Below are positions 45,601 through 53,615 of a stretch of 64,000 nucleotides of DNA, in pieces. The notes beneath the pieces were generated by a model, which worked only from the letters and a program-made list of their open reading frames with translations, did no database searches and was not told the origin of the DNA. Made by a program: the position numbers and the translations under genes. The DNA is from DUPU01 sp050952465 (GTDB lineage: Bacteria; Bacillota; Dehalobacteriia; Dehalobacteriales; Dehalobacteriaceae). The stretch covers positions 124,001 to 188,000 of the forward strand of contig JBMNKZ010000002.1 in assembly GCA_050952465.1 (NCBI GenBank), in the 5' to 3' direction. Within the stretch, counting starts at the first letter, position 1; each line of letters opens with the position of its first letter.

Positions 45601-46125
45601 CTGATATCTTTCTTTCAAAGTCTCTTCAAACGCCGTATATATCATGCGTAATTCTTTTAGTTTTTCTTTTAAAGGATCATCTTCTCGAAACATTTGGCAA
45701 GCCTTCTCCAAGACTTCCGGGGTAACTTGATAGCGTTTAAACTCAGAGATTAAGGTGGCCAGGATCTGAACAAAACCCGGACGTTCTGCCGCCCTGGCAA
45801 AAACATGAAGGTCATCCTTCATCCAATCCAAAATCCCATAAAGAATCATAGATTTACCGGCAGGATGAATATGGGGGTAGGTAATACCCCCGGCCTGATT
45901 GAAGATGCGAAAAGCCATACGGCGAAAACTTAAAACTTGGGTTTGGAGGCTCCCGCCTTTTTGAAGCACCTGAATCAAATCCCTTTCCGCCTGAAAAGAA
46001 TATTGTTCCGGAACCAGCAAAAGAAGAGGGTAATCAGCCCCCCCTTCCAGGCAATTTTTTATTTCTTCCAGGCAGTAACGGGTTTTGCCGCTTCCCGCCC
46101 TGCCATAAATAAACCTTAAACTCAT
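42640..46125 (-). CDS. addB: ATP-dependent helicase/nuclease subunit B (AddB)
   Basis: A 1161-residue partner of AddA. The N-terminal nucleotide site is IYGRAGSGKTRYCLEEI. The C-terminal nuclease domain has IVDYKSGNKDFKLSDLYYG near residue 950. The iron-sulfur staple cysteines appear as TACPFAYYIQYG near 788 and SCTYCRFSPVC near 1123, so the cluster is complete. Full length. First gene of the two-gene operon, divergent from the secreted protein gene at 46364. Confidence 0.92.
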   Translation of the reverse strand: MSLRFIYGRAGSGKTRYCLEEIKNCLEGGADYPLLLLVPEQYSFQAERDLIQVLQKGGSLQTQVLSFRRMAFRIFNQAGGITYPHIHPAGKSMILYGILDWMKDDLHVFARAAERPGFVQILATLISEFKRYQVTPEVLEKACQMFREDDPLKEKLKELRMIYTAFEETLKERYQDGDDDLTLAAKKLDLTDLYTGAEIWVDGFTGFTPQEYSLLEKLMHRAKRVNVSLCTDRLDGSGKYSDTDVFSTVRQVFKKLSRIAANQEIPLEPPVILEKKPPYRFKESPELAHLEENYHAHPCCIYQNETKDISLFSSANIFSEIEAVARDIIRLCRDQGMRYRDIALVVGNLSDYEQLIRVIFEEYEIPYFIDRKKDIINHPLVRMILSMLDIFIDNWSYEDVFSYLKTGFTNVDRKSIDILENYVLACGIRGSRWTNGQEWQMSTSFLPEERASEQEKKKLQEINRIRVETAEPLLNFRRKTKGRKTAREICTALYDFLCQIEVPERLDSLVDGFRKKGELSLANEYSQVWNIVMEVFDQTVEVMGEETFGLERFSHILKTGLEEYQVGMIPASLDQVLVGSVERSKSHEIKALYILGANDGVFPQAGMEEGILLDREREALNQVGVELASDTRTKAFDEQYLIYRALTIPKKYLCISWPIADQEGRALRSSMIISRLRKLFPRIKETSDILGNFKSNTEAIDLNSITVKSSTFKQMISALRQKADGKEISNLWPVVYQWFSRQEAWREKCLALKDGFLYRNLAEPVSKDKIPVLYGEPMYSSVSRLEKYTACPFAYYIQYGLGARERKIYRLTPPDVGTFMHQVIERFSRLMGEGEHSWRTIDREWCAGQVSLIIDEMLEKMHGGGLAGSKRYQALAVRMKRVMSRAVWLIAEHIRRSSFEPLGYEMDFSDEGKFPPIVIQLDDGEMVKLTGRIDRVDALRTEEGTYLRIVDYKSGNKDFKLSDLYYGLEIQLITYLDAIVNKGASQGDVSSQDFSHSPNLPNLPGGMLYFRIDDPIIRKKGKVSEEEIEKAIMRQLRMKGLLLADVRLIREMDRTIEGDSLIIPAGINKGDVLSKRSSAASLDQFRLLRKYVRRLLKNLCQEMLAGNVSIKPYQKKNITSCTYCRFSPVCQFDSGRKENRFRVLYDKKDDEVWSLMDGGEE

Positions 46126-46285
46126 TATACTTACTCCATTTCACCGATAAAATTACCATGGTATTTGTAATTATACTTTATTATTTCGACAGCTTCGTAA
46201 TCTCTCCTTCATTTTCCAATAAATCCTAGTAAAAATAACCTTAATAACCTTTGGCCGAAAGTAAACATTAAGTCTTTAAAACTTT

Positions 46286-46315
46286 TTGCCTGAAAATACG
46301 TCTATAAAATATAAC
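46286..46315 (+). promoter_or_regulatory. Candidate sigma-A promoter for the secreted stalk-domain protein
   Basis: TTGCCT (46286-46291), an 18-bp spacer and TATAAC (46310-46315) give a plausible promoter that would start about 42 bp before the ATG at 46364. The rest of the 238-bp divergent gap to addB shows nothing definite. Confidence 0.5.
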
Positions 46316-46363
46316 AAAAAAATATAACAAACCAATTTCGGTAAAGAAAGGAAGAATTATCTC

Positions 46364-48139
46364 ATGAAGTTATTAAAAACCTTAATACTAACGCTGGTCT
46401 TTTTAGCAATAGGAACCTCAGCTATTTATGCTGAAGAAGTTGTAAAAAAGCCGCTTGATCAGGTCTTTGACCAAACAATAATTGTTCCCTTTAACTATAA
46501 TGACAAGGTATTTTTAAAGGGACAAAAAGTCGATGTCTATGGTGATTACAAAATATATGAAAGAAATGATCGGGTCTTGGTGCCCATTAGAATGATGAGT
46601 TACTTGGTTGACGAATTAGATAGTGGTTATTGGCAGGTCAACTGGGATGCTAAAGCACCTAAAGATGTAGTTTTGAATAATCATCAATTAAATAAAACGG
46701 TCAAATTACAGGTTAACAGCAAAACTATGTACATAAATAATGAGCCGGTAAACCTGGACGTTCCGCCGCAAAATATTAATGGTAGAGTTGTTTTACCCCT
46801 AAGAGGCATATCCGAAGCACTGGATAAAAAAGTTGCCTGGCTGGACGGACTAATTATTCTGGGAAATGATCATGTTGATCTGCAAAACCCGAAAACTCTT
46901 GGAATCAAAGAAAAAATTAGCGACAGACTGGCAGATAAAAGAGTAGAAGTGGATTACGAAAAAAGGGTAAGGCCGGTAACAAAATACAATGATACAATTT
47001 ATTACATAAGGACTATTTACTTGGATACTGGCATTATGGAGGAATTATATCAAAAAACCGGCAGTGCGCCGGAAGTAAAAATTGACTTACCCGGTAAAGA
47101 AAAGCTTACCCACTATCGGGTTATTAATAATGAACTTTATTATATTTCAAAGATTGATGACAAAAGCGAGCTTCATGTATTCGATTTTGCTGACCAAAGA
47201 TCAAGAAAATTATGTGACCTTGGGGACTGGAACCCGGAAGACGGTTGGCTCAGCGGCATGCGTTATATCAACAATGAGTTCTATGTCATCTTACATTCAG
47301 GTGATTTGACCATGGGTTGGGAAAGACTGTATAAGCTGGAAGACGGAGTTTTAAATGAGATCGCCGGGGCCAAATCATTTACCCATTATGATGTCGTCGG
47401 TGATTATCTTTATTATGTAGATTTCCACCCCATGTCAAACTGGGCCAATAACCTCTTTAGAGTAAATCTGAAGACCGGGGAAAAAGACAATCTGGGGGAC
47501 CCAGAATTCACTTACGGTATCTTCCGTAAAGCCTACACTGATGGAGGAGTAGGTTATTCCCACGGAACTACATATGTTTATGAAGGAAATATCTATACTT
47601 TAGGCCATAAGGAAAGCGATCCTGATGACCAAAGTTCAGTTTATAAAATCACCTTGGACGGTACTTACCAGAAGAAGCTGACACTCCCGGCAAAAAGATT
47701 CTGGCTGGTGAATGAGGAAATATACTATACGGATTCTGCCAACGGCACTCTGATCCGGGTTGACCTGGAGGGAAATAATGAAACGACCTTAGTTAACGAA
47801 AGAGTTATTGATGTGAAGTTTTTTGATGGAAATATCTATTATACAGCAAGCAAGACAAACAATGATGATGTAAGACTGGGAAGATTATATAAATACAATA
47901 TTGCCAGCGGCCAAGAAATACAGTTGAGTGATAATCTTGTCAGCGAGTTTTTCGTAGGCAAGGCGGGAGTTTACTATAACGCGGAAGGTTATGACTTAGG
48001 TCTATATAAAATTGACTCTACAGAAGGTACCGAGAAAAGCACCTGCCTGGAAGACGACAGTTTATACAGTGCTTTGTTAACTGATACCGGAATAGTTTAT
48101 ACCCTGCGCTATGAGGATGGAGTATATTTTGTGAAATAA
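46364..48139 (+). CDS. Secreted protein with copper amine oxidase N-terminal-like domain and propeller-like repeats
   Basis: A 591-residue exported protein. The signal peptide is clear (short basic start, hydrophobic core, cleavage near IYAEE at residue 24). Residues ~45-165 match the copper amine oxidase N-terminal/stalk domain common in Bacillota surface proteins (LVPIRMMSYLVDEL, INGRVVLPLRGISEAL). Residues ~200-590 contain repeated short blades with Tyr-rich strands (NELYYISKID, EEIYYTDSANGTLIRVDLEG, GNIYYTASKT), like DUF5050-type beta-propellers. GAAAGGAAG precedes the ATG. A single-gene unit with its own terminator. No catalytic residues are visible; a binding or sensor role at the envelope is possible. 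Confidence 0.75.
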   Translation: MKLLKTLILTLVFLAIGTSAIYAEEVVKKPLDQVFDQTIIVPFNYNDKVFLKGQKVDVYGDYKIYERNDRVLVPIRMMSYLVDELDSGYWQVNWDAKAPKDVVLNNHQLNKTVKLQVNSKTMYINNEPVNLDVPPQNINGRVVLPLRGISEALDKKVAWLDGLIILGNDHVDLQNPKTLGIKEKISDRLADKRVEVDYEKRVRPVTKYNDTIYYIRTIYLDTGIMEELYQKTGSAPEVKIDLPGKEKLTHYRVINNELYYISKIDDKSELHVFDFADQRSRKLCDLGDWNPEDGWLSGMRYINNEFYVILHSGDLTMGWERLYKLEDGVLNEIAGAKSFTHYDVVGDYLYYVDFHPMSNWANNLFRVNLKTGEKDNLGDPEFTYGIFRKAYTDGGVGYSHGTTYVYEGNIYTLGHKESDPDDQSSVYKITLDGTYQKKLTLPAKRFWLVNEEIYYTDSANGTLIRVDLEGNNETTLVNERVIDVKFFDGNIYYTASKTNNDDVRLGRLYKYNIASGQEIQLSDNLVSEFFVGKAGVYYNAEGYDLGLYKIDSTEGTEKSTCLEDDSLYSALLTDTGIVYTLRYEDGVYFVK

Positions 48140-48156
48140 ACTTCCTCTGGAGTTAC

Positions 48157-48192
48157 ATAGATACCTCCCTGAAAAGGAGGTATCTATTTTTA
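48157..48192 (+). terminator. Intrinsic terminator after the secreted stalk-domain protein
   Basis: Perfect arms ATAGATACCTCC and GGAGGTATCTAT with a seven-base loop, followed by a T-run. It lies about 18 bp past the stop codon at 48139. Confidence 0.9.
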
Positions 48193-48260
48193 TCCCCCTC
48201 CGTAAGGGCTGCATATTATGCAACCCCGACATGCCCTTACCCAAAAGCCCTTAGCCAAAC

Positions 48261-48282
48261 AAAAAGGGGGAGTTACTCCCCC
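48261..48282 (-). terminator. Terminator overlapping the stop codon of the molybdenum hydroxylase large subunit
   Basis: Arms GGGGGAG and CTCCCCC (48266-48272 and 48276-48282). The 3-nt loop is exactly the TAA stop codon of the gene, and TTTTT follows on the minus strand. Confidence 0.85.
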
Positions 48283-50570
48283 TTGATCCCTAATAAAACC
48301 TTTTCCGGAGTGATAGGCAGATTCCTTACATATACCCCGGTAGCATTAAAAACTGCCTGAGCGATGGCCGGGGCAGGAGTATTAATGACTATCTCCCCAA
48401 TGGATTTAGCCCCGAATGGCCCTGTTGGTTCGTAACTGGGAGCAAACTCTACCGTTATTTTTCCCAGATCCTTACGGCAGGGAATTTTATACTGCATAAA
48501 AGAATCGGTCAGCATTTTCCCCCTGTCGCTGTATTTGACATCTTCAAAGAGGGCAAGGCCGATGCCTTGCACCAACCCGCCTTCCGCCTGAATCCGGGCT
48601 AGTTTCGGATTAATTACCGTACCGCAGTCAACCACTGCCGCATACTGGATTAAATCTACCTTCCCGGTTTCTAAATCCACTTCCACTTCAGCAAAGCCTG
48701 CCATAAAGGGAGACGGGCTGGTTTCTCCCCCAAAAGACCCTGTCCCTATTAATTGTGCTTTCTCTTTCCCGTTTAACAGGTTTTTAGCAATTTCATTAAC
48801 TGATATGGATCTCTCTCCATTTATTGTCATGACTTTCGACCCGTCAAATTCCACTTCATCTGGGGAGACCCCTAAAAAGTCCGCCCCTTTATTTAAAATC
48901 TGATTTTTCATGTCCTCCGCCGCCCGCACCACAGCATTACCAGTAACATAAGTGGTGCTGGAAGCATAAGATCCTGTATCAAAAGGAGAGACATCTGTAT
49001 CCGCAGCATGGACGATAATTTTATCTACATCGGTTTCCAGAATCTCCGCCGCCATTTGAGCCAAGATGGTATCACAGCCGGTCCCCATATCTGTAGCGCC
49101 AATCATCAAGGTATAGAAGCCGTCATCATTTAATTTAATGGCAGCGGAAGCCATATCAATGCCGGCAATCCCCGAGCCTTGCATAGACACGGCCATCCCC
49201 AAACCCCGGACTTTAGTATCACTAATTTTATAAGAGGGATACTTTTCATCCCACCCAATCAGCTGCTTTCCTCTTTCGATGCACTTATCCAGGGTAGAAC
49301 TCAATACCCGCACCGGTTTCTTCTCTTCCGGCCCGTCCAGGATATCATTTGTTTCCCCTTCTTTAAGGAGATTTAACTCTCTAAGTTTTGATGCATCCAT
49401 TTTTAGCTCACGAGCCAGCTCGTTTACCGCCGATTCTACAGCAAAAGTCCCCTGAGTAGCACCATAACCTCTAAATGCCCCCGCCGGCATTTTATTAGTA
49501 TAAACAGCCTGTCCCCGGTATCGCACACCTTTCGCCCGGTTATACAAAGGCAACGTCTTTGTTCCCACCAAAGTGAATACGGTAGGCGCATGTTCTCCGT
49601 AGGCTCCGGTATCAGCTAAAGCCTGGATATCGATAGCTCGAATTAGCCCGGTTTTCTCCGCCCCAATTTTCACCTTAATGCGCATGGCATGGCGGCTGGT
49701 GGTAGCGGTAAAGGTTTCTTTCCGGTCATAGACAATTTTACATGGTTTCCCTGTTTTTAGAGTGACAAATGCAGGATAGACCTCCGCTGATGCGGTCTGC
49801 TTAGCGCCAAATCCCCCGCCGATTCTAGGTTTAACTACTCTGATCCGGCTTTTGGATATTTCTAAGGCTCGCGCCAGCATCCTTCGCACATGAAAAGGAA
49901 TCTGCGTAGAGGATACTACTACCAAACGCCGGTTATGATCCAGGTAGCTAAAGGCACGGAAAGTCTCCATCATGCATTGAGCCTGGGCCTGGGTATAATA
50001 CATCCTTTCGATCACAATATCGGCATGAGCAAACCCTTCCTCCACATCTCCTGCTGCCATTAAACAAGTAGAAACAATGTTTTTTTCCTGTTCCATACCG
50101 ATATCAAAATTGATCTGCAAGTCATCTTCCGGGTGAATGATAGATGGGTGCCCGATGGCTTTCTCAAAGTCCAACACCGGCTCAAAAACTTCATAATCTA
50201 CTTGGATCATTTTTAACGCCTGATTAGCCGTCTTCTCATCCTGGGCGGCCACAATGGCTACTCCGTCCCCCACATAGCGCACATATTCATCCAGTATTAA
50301 CCGGTCATAAGGGGAGGGTTCCGGATAGCTTTGTCCGGCCGTGGTAAAACGCGCCTTAGGTACATCCTGATAGGTAAGGACACATTCTACCCCCGCTAGC
50401 TTCAGGGCTTTCTCTGTATTGATAGATTTAATTCGGGCAAAAGCATGGGGGCTTCGTAAGATCTTTACAATTAATGCATTTTCCGGGCATAGGTCATTGG
50501 TATAAACTGGTTTCCCGGTGGCAATCTCCATCCCGTCAATTTTTGAAATTGAATTATTAACTACCCGCAT
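48273..50570 (-). CDS. Molybdenum hydroxylase large subunit (xanthine dehydrogenase family)
   Basis: A 765-residue molybdopterin-binding subunit of the xanthine dehydrogenase/aldehyde oxidase family. Features: GKPVYTNDLCPENALIVKIL at the N-terminus, RIGGGFGAKQTASAEVYP near residue 247, GAFRGYGATQGTFAVESAVN near 360, and the catalytic-Glu region FGAKSIGEIVINTPAP near 730. There is no AYxCSFR loop of true CO dehydrogenase. It lies two bases after the small-subunit gene and closes the three-gene operon; its stop codon is inside the terminator. The substrate could be a purine, aldehyde or heteroaromatic; nothing nearby decides. Confidence 0.87.
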   Translation of the reverse strand: MRVVNNSISKIDGMEIATGKPVYTNDLCPENALIVKILRSPHAFARIKSINTEKALKLAGVECVLTYQDVPKARFTTAGQSYPEPSPYDRLILDEYVRYVGDGVAIVAAQDEKTANQALKMIQVDYEVFEPVLDFEKAIGHPSIIHPEDDLQINFDIGMEQEKNIVSTCLMAAGDVEEGFAHADIVIERMYYTQAQAQCMMETFRAFSYLDHNRRLVVVSSTQIPFHVRRMLARALEISKSRIRVVKPRIGGGFGAKQTASAEVYPAFVTLKTGKPCKIVYDRKETFTATTSRHAMRIKVKIGAEKTGLIRAIDIQALADTGAYGEHAPTVFTLVGTKTLPLYNRAKGVRYRGQAVYTNKMPAGAFRGYGATQGTFAVESAVNELARELKMDASKLRELNLLKEGETNDILDGPEEKKPVRVLSSTLDKCIERGKQLIGWDEKYPSYKISDTKVRGLGMAVSMQGSGIAGIDMASAAIKLNDDGFYTLMIGATDMGTGCDTILAQMAAEILETDVDKIIVHAADTDVSPFDTGSYASSTTYVTGNAVVRAAEDMKNQILNKGADFLGVSPDEVEFDGSKVMTINGERSISVNEIAKNLLNGKEKAQLIGTGSFGGETSPSPFMAGFAEVEVDLETGKVDLIQYAAVVDCGTVINPKLARIQAEGGLVQGIGLALFEDVKYSDRGKMLTDSFMQYKIPCRKDLGKITVEFAPSYEPTGPFGAKSIGEIVINTPAPAIAQAVFNATGVYVRNLPITPEKVLLGIKGE

Positions 50571-50571
50571 C

Positions 50572-51021
50572 TTAATTTACCCCCAAATATTTCTTGATGG
50601 CTCTCAGTTGCCCCACATAGCCTGTACACCGGCAAAGATTGCCGTTTAAATAATGAATGATCTCATCTTCATTCGGATCCCTTAATTCTCTTTTCATGGC
50701 CAGCACGGTCATGATAAATCCTGGGCTGCAAAAACCGCACTGCTCCGCCCCTTCTTTCACCAAAAAGTCCGCAAATTCCCTGGCCTCTCCTTCTACCCCT
50801 TCAATGGTGGTGATATTTTTCCCATCAGCTCTCATGGCGGGATAAGAACAGGAAAGTATCGGCTTTTCGTCAACCCAAACGGTACACAACCCACAGGAAC
50901 TGGTATCACACCCTTGCCGAATGCCTAAAAAACCATATCGCCGCAGGGTATCCGCCAGAAATTCCCCCGGTTCCACGACCATCTTAAAGTTTTTTCCATT
51001 AACCTGAGCTATTATTTCCAT
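50572..51021 (-). CDS. Molybdenum hydroxylase [2Fe-2S] small subunit
   Basis: A 149-residue protein with two [2Fe-2S] domains: the plant-type ferredoxin motif CDTSSCGLCTVWVDEKPILSC (about residues 39-59) and the C-terminal QCGFCSPGFIM with NGNLCRCTGY (about 93-137). It moves electrons from the molybdenum centre to the FAD subunit. It overlaps the FAD-subunit gene by ten bases and precedes the large-subunit gene by one base. The order FAD-FeS-Mo is common for this family. Confidence 0.92.
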   Translation of the reverse strand: MEIIAQVNGKNFKMVVEPGEFLADTLRRYGFLGIRQGCDTSSCGLCTVWVDEKPILSCSYPAMRADGKNITTIEGVEGEAREFADFLVKEGAEQCGFCSPGFIMTVLAMKRELRDPNEDEIIHYLNGNLCRCTGYVGQLRAIKKYLGVN

Positions 51022-51809
51022 GCTAAAACCTCCTGTACTGCCCTTTTAATCAGCACAGGGCAAATTGCCTCCCGGTATTCCCGGCTTCCCCTAATATTAC
51101 TGCCAAAGGTCAGTTCTTTCGCTGCCATGCGGGCGGCTTCTTCTATTTCCTCCGGCGTAAGGCCGCACTGTTCCAGGTATTTAGAGGCTTCTCTCGCGAT
51201 TTCTCCCCGGCCGGGCCTTGCCCCCACGACAATTTTCCAATGATCACCCAGCTTAGATACCGCCGCATTTAGGATAGCATAATCTCCATAGGAATTTCTC
51301 ATGGCCTGAAAAGAAGCCTTCCCTGCCGTATTTTTTATCACCAGCTTCACTAAAATATCTCGAGGTGCCCCCTCCTTCAAAAATTTTTCCAAGGGCATCC
51401 GTCCGGCATGATAAAGTTCTACCTCTACATCCAAAGCCAGTAAAGCCGTAATAAAATCAGAAAAGCCGAATCGAGCATAAACTGTCGCCCCTGCCGTAAC
51501 TATATTCCTAAGCTGCACCCCCACAATATCTTTTACTGATTCCGGCAATATCCCGGAAAAATACTTCTTTAAAAGAGGGCTGGTCTCAATTTCCCGAAAG
51601 GTGGTCATCGCCCCGATCTCAATACTGTCTGTCTCTTCCCTGATAAAATCTAAATCCAGGCGGGAAATATCTATGGCCGTCTCAATGATTTTATTGCTGA
51701 GCCTTAAATAAGCTCCCCCGCCAATGATGGTATTTCCGGAGTCTGCCTGAAGAAGTCGGTATGCTTCTGCCAAAGACTCAGGAAAAACATATTGTCTTAT
51801 AGAATACAA
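51012..51809 (-). CDS. Molybdenum hydroxylase FAD-binding subunit
   Basis: A 265-residue CoxM/XdhB-type flavoprotein. FAD-binding segments: NTIIGGGAYLRLSNK near residue 25, EIGAMTTFREIETS, and GAPRDILVKLVI; the GATVYARFG stretch stands where TAGGNI-type loops are usual. The start is placed at TTG 51809 because GGGGAGG lies nine bases upstream. The open frame runs to 51893, but its extra 28 residues are a hydrophobic stretch with no start signal. It is the first gene of the operon, about 210 bp after the CcmD-like gene on the same strand. Confidence 0.82.
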   Translation of the reverse strand: MYSIRQYVFPESLAEAYRLLQADSGNTIIGGGAYLRLSNKIIETAIDISRLDLDFIREETDSIEIGAMTTFREIETSPLLKKYFSGILPESVKDIVGVQLRNIVTAGATVYARFGFSDFITALLALDVEVELYHAGRMPLEKFLKEGAPRDILVKLVIKNTAGKASFQAMRNSYGDYAILNAAVSKLGDHWKIVVGARPGRGEIAREASKYLEQCGLTPEEIEEAARMAAKELTFGSNIRGSREYREAICPVLIKRAVQEVLAWK

Positions 51810-51968
51810 AAAAAATTCCTCCCCATCTACAAAATACAAAAAAAGTACAAATAAAAAGCAGAATAGAGGGAAATATATCCCTCCCATAATCATACTTAGA
51901 TCCTTCGCTAACGTTCAGAATGACAATCTTGATCGCTATAACCTTTCGCTGTAGTACTAAATAACAAT

Positions 51969-51996
51969 AATAATTCTACTTAAATAATTCTACTTA
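51969..51996. repeat. Perfect 14-bp tandem duplication
   Basis: AATAATTCTACTTA occurs twice in direct succession in the gap between the ccmD-like gene and the FAD-subunit gene. It may affect spacing in the promoter region of the molybdenum hydroxylase operon; no other function is evident. Confidence 0.6.
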
Positions 51997-52020
51997 TCAA
52001 GTTAATTCCCTTCTGGAAAA

Positions 52021-52182
52021 TCAGGGATGGTTGTTGAATTGACCTTTTTCGTTTTTTTCATCAATTAACTTTTTCAACCACTGAAGTTCATTATTAATCT
52101 TATGCTGGCGTATACCGATACTTAGGGTATAACCAAAAAGCAGGATCCAGGTGATGGTGTAAGCCCAAAAAAGATATCTCAT
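52021..52182 (-). CDS. ccmD: CcmD-like small membrane protein
   Basis: A 53-residue reading frame directly after ccmC, with AGGAGG eight bases before its ATG. The product starts MRYLFWAYTITWILLFGYTL, a single membrane helix, followed by a charged helix (RQHKINNELQWLKKLIDEK). This matches the size, topology and position of CcmD, which releases haem-loaded CcmE from the CcmABC exporter. Sequence conservation in CcmD is low, so the call rests on topology and context. It is the last gene of the ccm cluster. Confidence 0.75.
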   Translation of the reverse strand: MRYLFWAYTITWILLFGYTLSIGIRQHKINNELQWLKKLIDEKNEKGQFNNHP

Positions 52183-52203
52183 GGTAACATCCTCCTAAAA
52201 TTA

Positions 52204-52902
52204 TTAACTCCATGTTCCTCTTAAATTTCTTTTTATTTCTGCCAGTTCATCCCGGGCCTGGAAAACAGCTATTACTTTTATGAGGAAATAAAAATATAAA
52301 AAGGTAAATGAGGCCACAGAGACTAATAAAGTAAAAAACATTTCCGGGGCTAAATTCATGCCTCCTTCATAAAAGAGAGTAGGATGGGAAATACTCCACC
52401 ATCTTACGGAAAAGAAGACAATGGGGACATCAATAAAGCCGATAATCCCGAAGACCGCAGACAAACGGGCCTTTTTCTCATATTCTGAGGTAGAACCTCG
52501 CACCAAAATATAGGCGAGATAAATAAACCAGAGAATTAAGCTGGTGGTAAGCCTTGGTTCCCACGTCCACCAAGTATTCCACGAAGACTTGGCCCAAATC
52601 GGGCCGGTAATTAAAACAATGGTGGTAAAAACAGTCCCAATCTCCGCGGAGGCGGCGGCAATTTGATCCCATTTACTGCTCTGGGTTTTTAGATACAAAA
52701 TACTATAAACAAAAACCACAAAAAAAGCAAAAAAAGCTACCCAGGCCGTACCCACATGGAAATAAAAAATCTTCTGCACCGCGCCTAATGTCTTCTCCTC
52801 CGGTACCCAGATAAATATCAAATAAAGGTTAATCAGCATGGTGAGGAAGGTTAATCCCCCGAGCAATCCGGTAATACTGCCTCTGATCCCACCTTTAACC
52901 AT
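52204..52902 (-). CDS. ccmC: Haem exporter/ligase protein CcmC
   Basis: A 232-residue protein with six membrane helices, of the CcmC/CcsA family, which places haem on CcmE. The tryptophan-rich haem-handling loop is GPIWAKSSWNTWWTWEPRLT near residue 110. It is flanked by a His in FHVGTAWVAFFAFF near 52 and one in the loop near SISHPTLFYEGG around 185. The start at 52902 has GGAGG six bases upstream; the longer frame to 52926 overlaps ccmB. Directly follows ccmB. Confidence 0.9.
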   Translation of the reverse strand: MVKGGIRGSITGLLGGLTFLTMLINLYLIFIWVPEEKTLGAVQKIFYFHVGTAWVAFFAFFVVFVYSILYLKTQSSKWDQIAAASAEIGTVFTTIVLITGPIWAKSSWNTWWTWEPRLTTSLILWFIYLAYILVRGSTSEYEKKARLSAVFGIIGFIDVPIVFFSVRWWSISHPTLFYEGGMNLAPEMFFTLLVSVASFTFLYFYFLIKVIAVFQARDELAEIKRNLRGTWS

Positions 52903-52903
52903 T

Positions 52904-53599
52904 TTACACCTCCAAAACATAATCAATCAAAATCAAGGACAGGGTAAAAAAAATAATATCTAAAACAGCCATGAAACGAAGCCATGACCAATAAGCGTTT
53001 ACCCAAATCGGATCTCCCCAGGAACCGTTGAATACAATGCCGGATGCCTTTACCCCGGCTAAAAACAAGGGAATGAGGATAGGGAAAAGAATAATGGGCA
53101 AAAGCAGTTCATTACTCTTGGTGTGGGCGGAAAGGGCTGATAAAAAAACACCCAAACCAGAAAACCCCAATGTTCCAAAAAAAAGTACTAGAATTAATTT
53201 TACCAAAGTACCCTGCATTTCAATATTAAAGAAGATAAAAAACAAAGGGATAGTTACTATTTCTACCATTAAAAGAAAAAGAAAATGCGTCAAAACCTTG
53301 CCCAAATAAATAGTGCTTTTACTAATGGGTGCGAGGATTAATCCCATTAAAGAGTTGTTTTGTTTTTCCGGAAGAAAAGCATGGTTTAAGCCCAGCATAC
53401 CGGCAAAGGCAATGGTTACCCAGACCATACCGGGAATCATTTCCGGGGGTATCCTTTCACCGGGCTGGAGAAAAGAAAAAGCAAAGATTACCAGCACCAT
53501 CAAGGCAAAAAGTATCATCGCTCCTGTAACTTCCCGGGAGCGAAACTCAATGGCCAAGTCTTTCCATACAATCCAAAGGGCTTTCTTCACTGCTCTCAC
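52904..53599 (-). CDS. ccmB: Haem exporter permease CcmB
   Basis: A 231-residue permease with six membrane helices. The N-terminal WIVWKDLAIEFRSREVTGAM, the segment LMGLILAPISKSTIYLGKVL and the helices around FFGTLGFSGLGVFLSALSAH match CcmB. With CcmA and CcmC it forms the complex that loads haem onto CcmE outside the membrane. 16 bases after ccmA. Confidence 0.9.
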   Translation of the reverse strand: MRAVKKALWIVWKDLAIEFRSREVTGAMILFALMVLVIFAFSFLQPGERIPPEMIPGMVWVTIAFAGMLGLNHAFLPEKQNNSLMGLILAPISKSTIYLGKVLTHFLFLLMVEIVTIPLFFIFFNIEMQGTLVKLILVLFFGTLGFSGLGVFLSALSAHTKSNELLLPIILFPILIPLFLAGVKASGIVFNGSWGDPIWVNAYWSWLRFMAVLDIIFFTLSLILIDYVLEV

Positions 53600-53615
53600 T
53601 CCATTCCTGCCTGGC

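Noticed and set aside
51810..51893. N-terminal hydrophobic extension of the molybdenum hydroxylase FAD subunit, as a membrane anchor
   Set aside because: No ribosome binding site for the upstream start, while GGGGAGG lies nine bases before TTG 51809, where the family's normal N-terminus begins.
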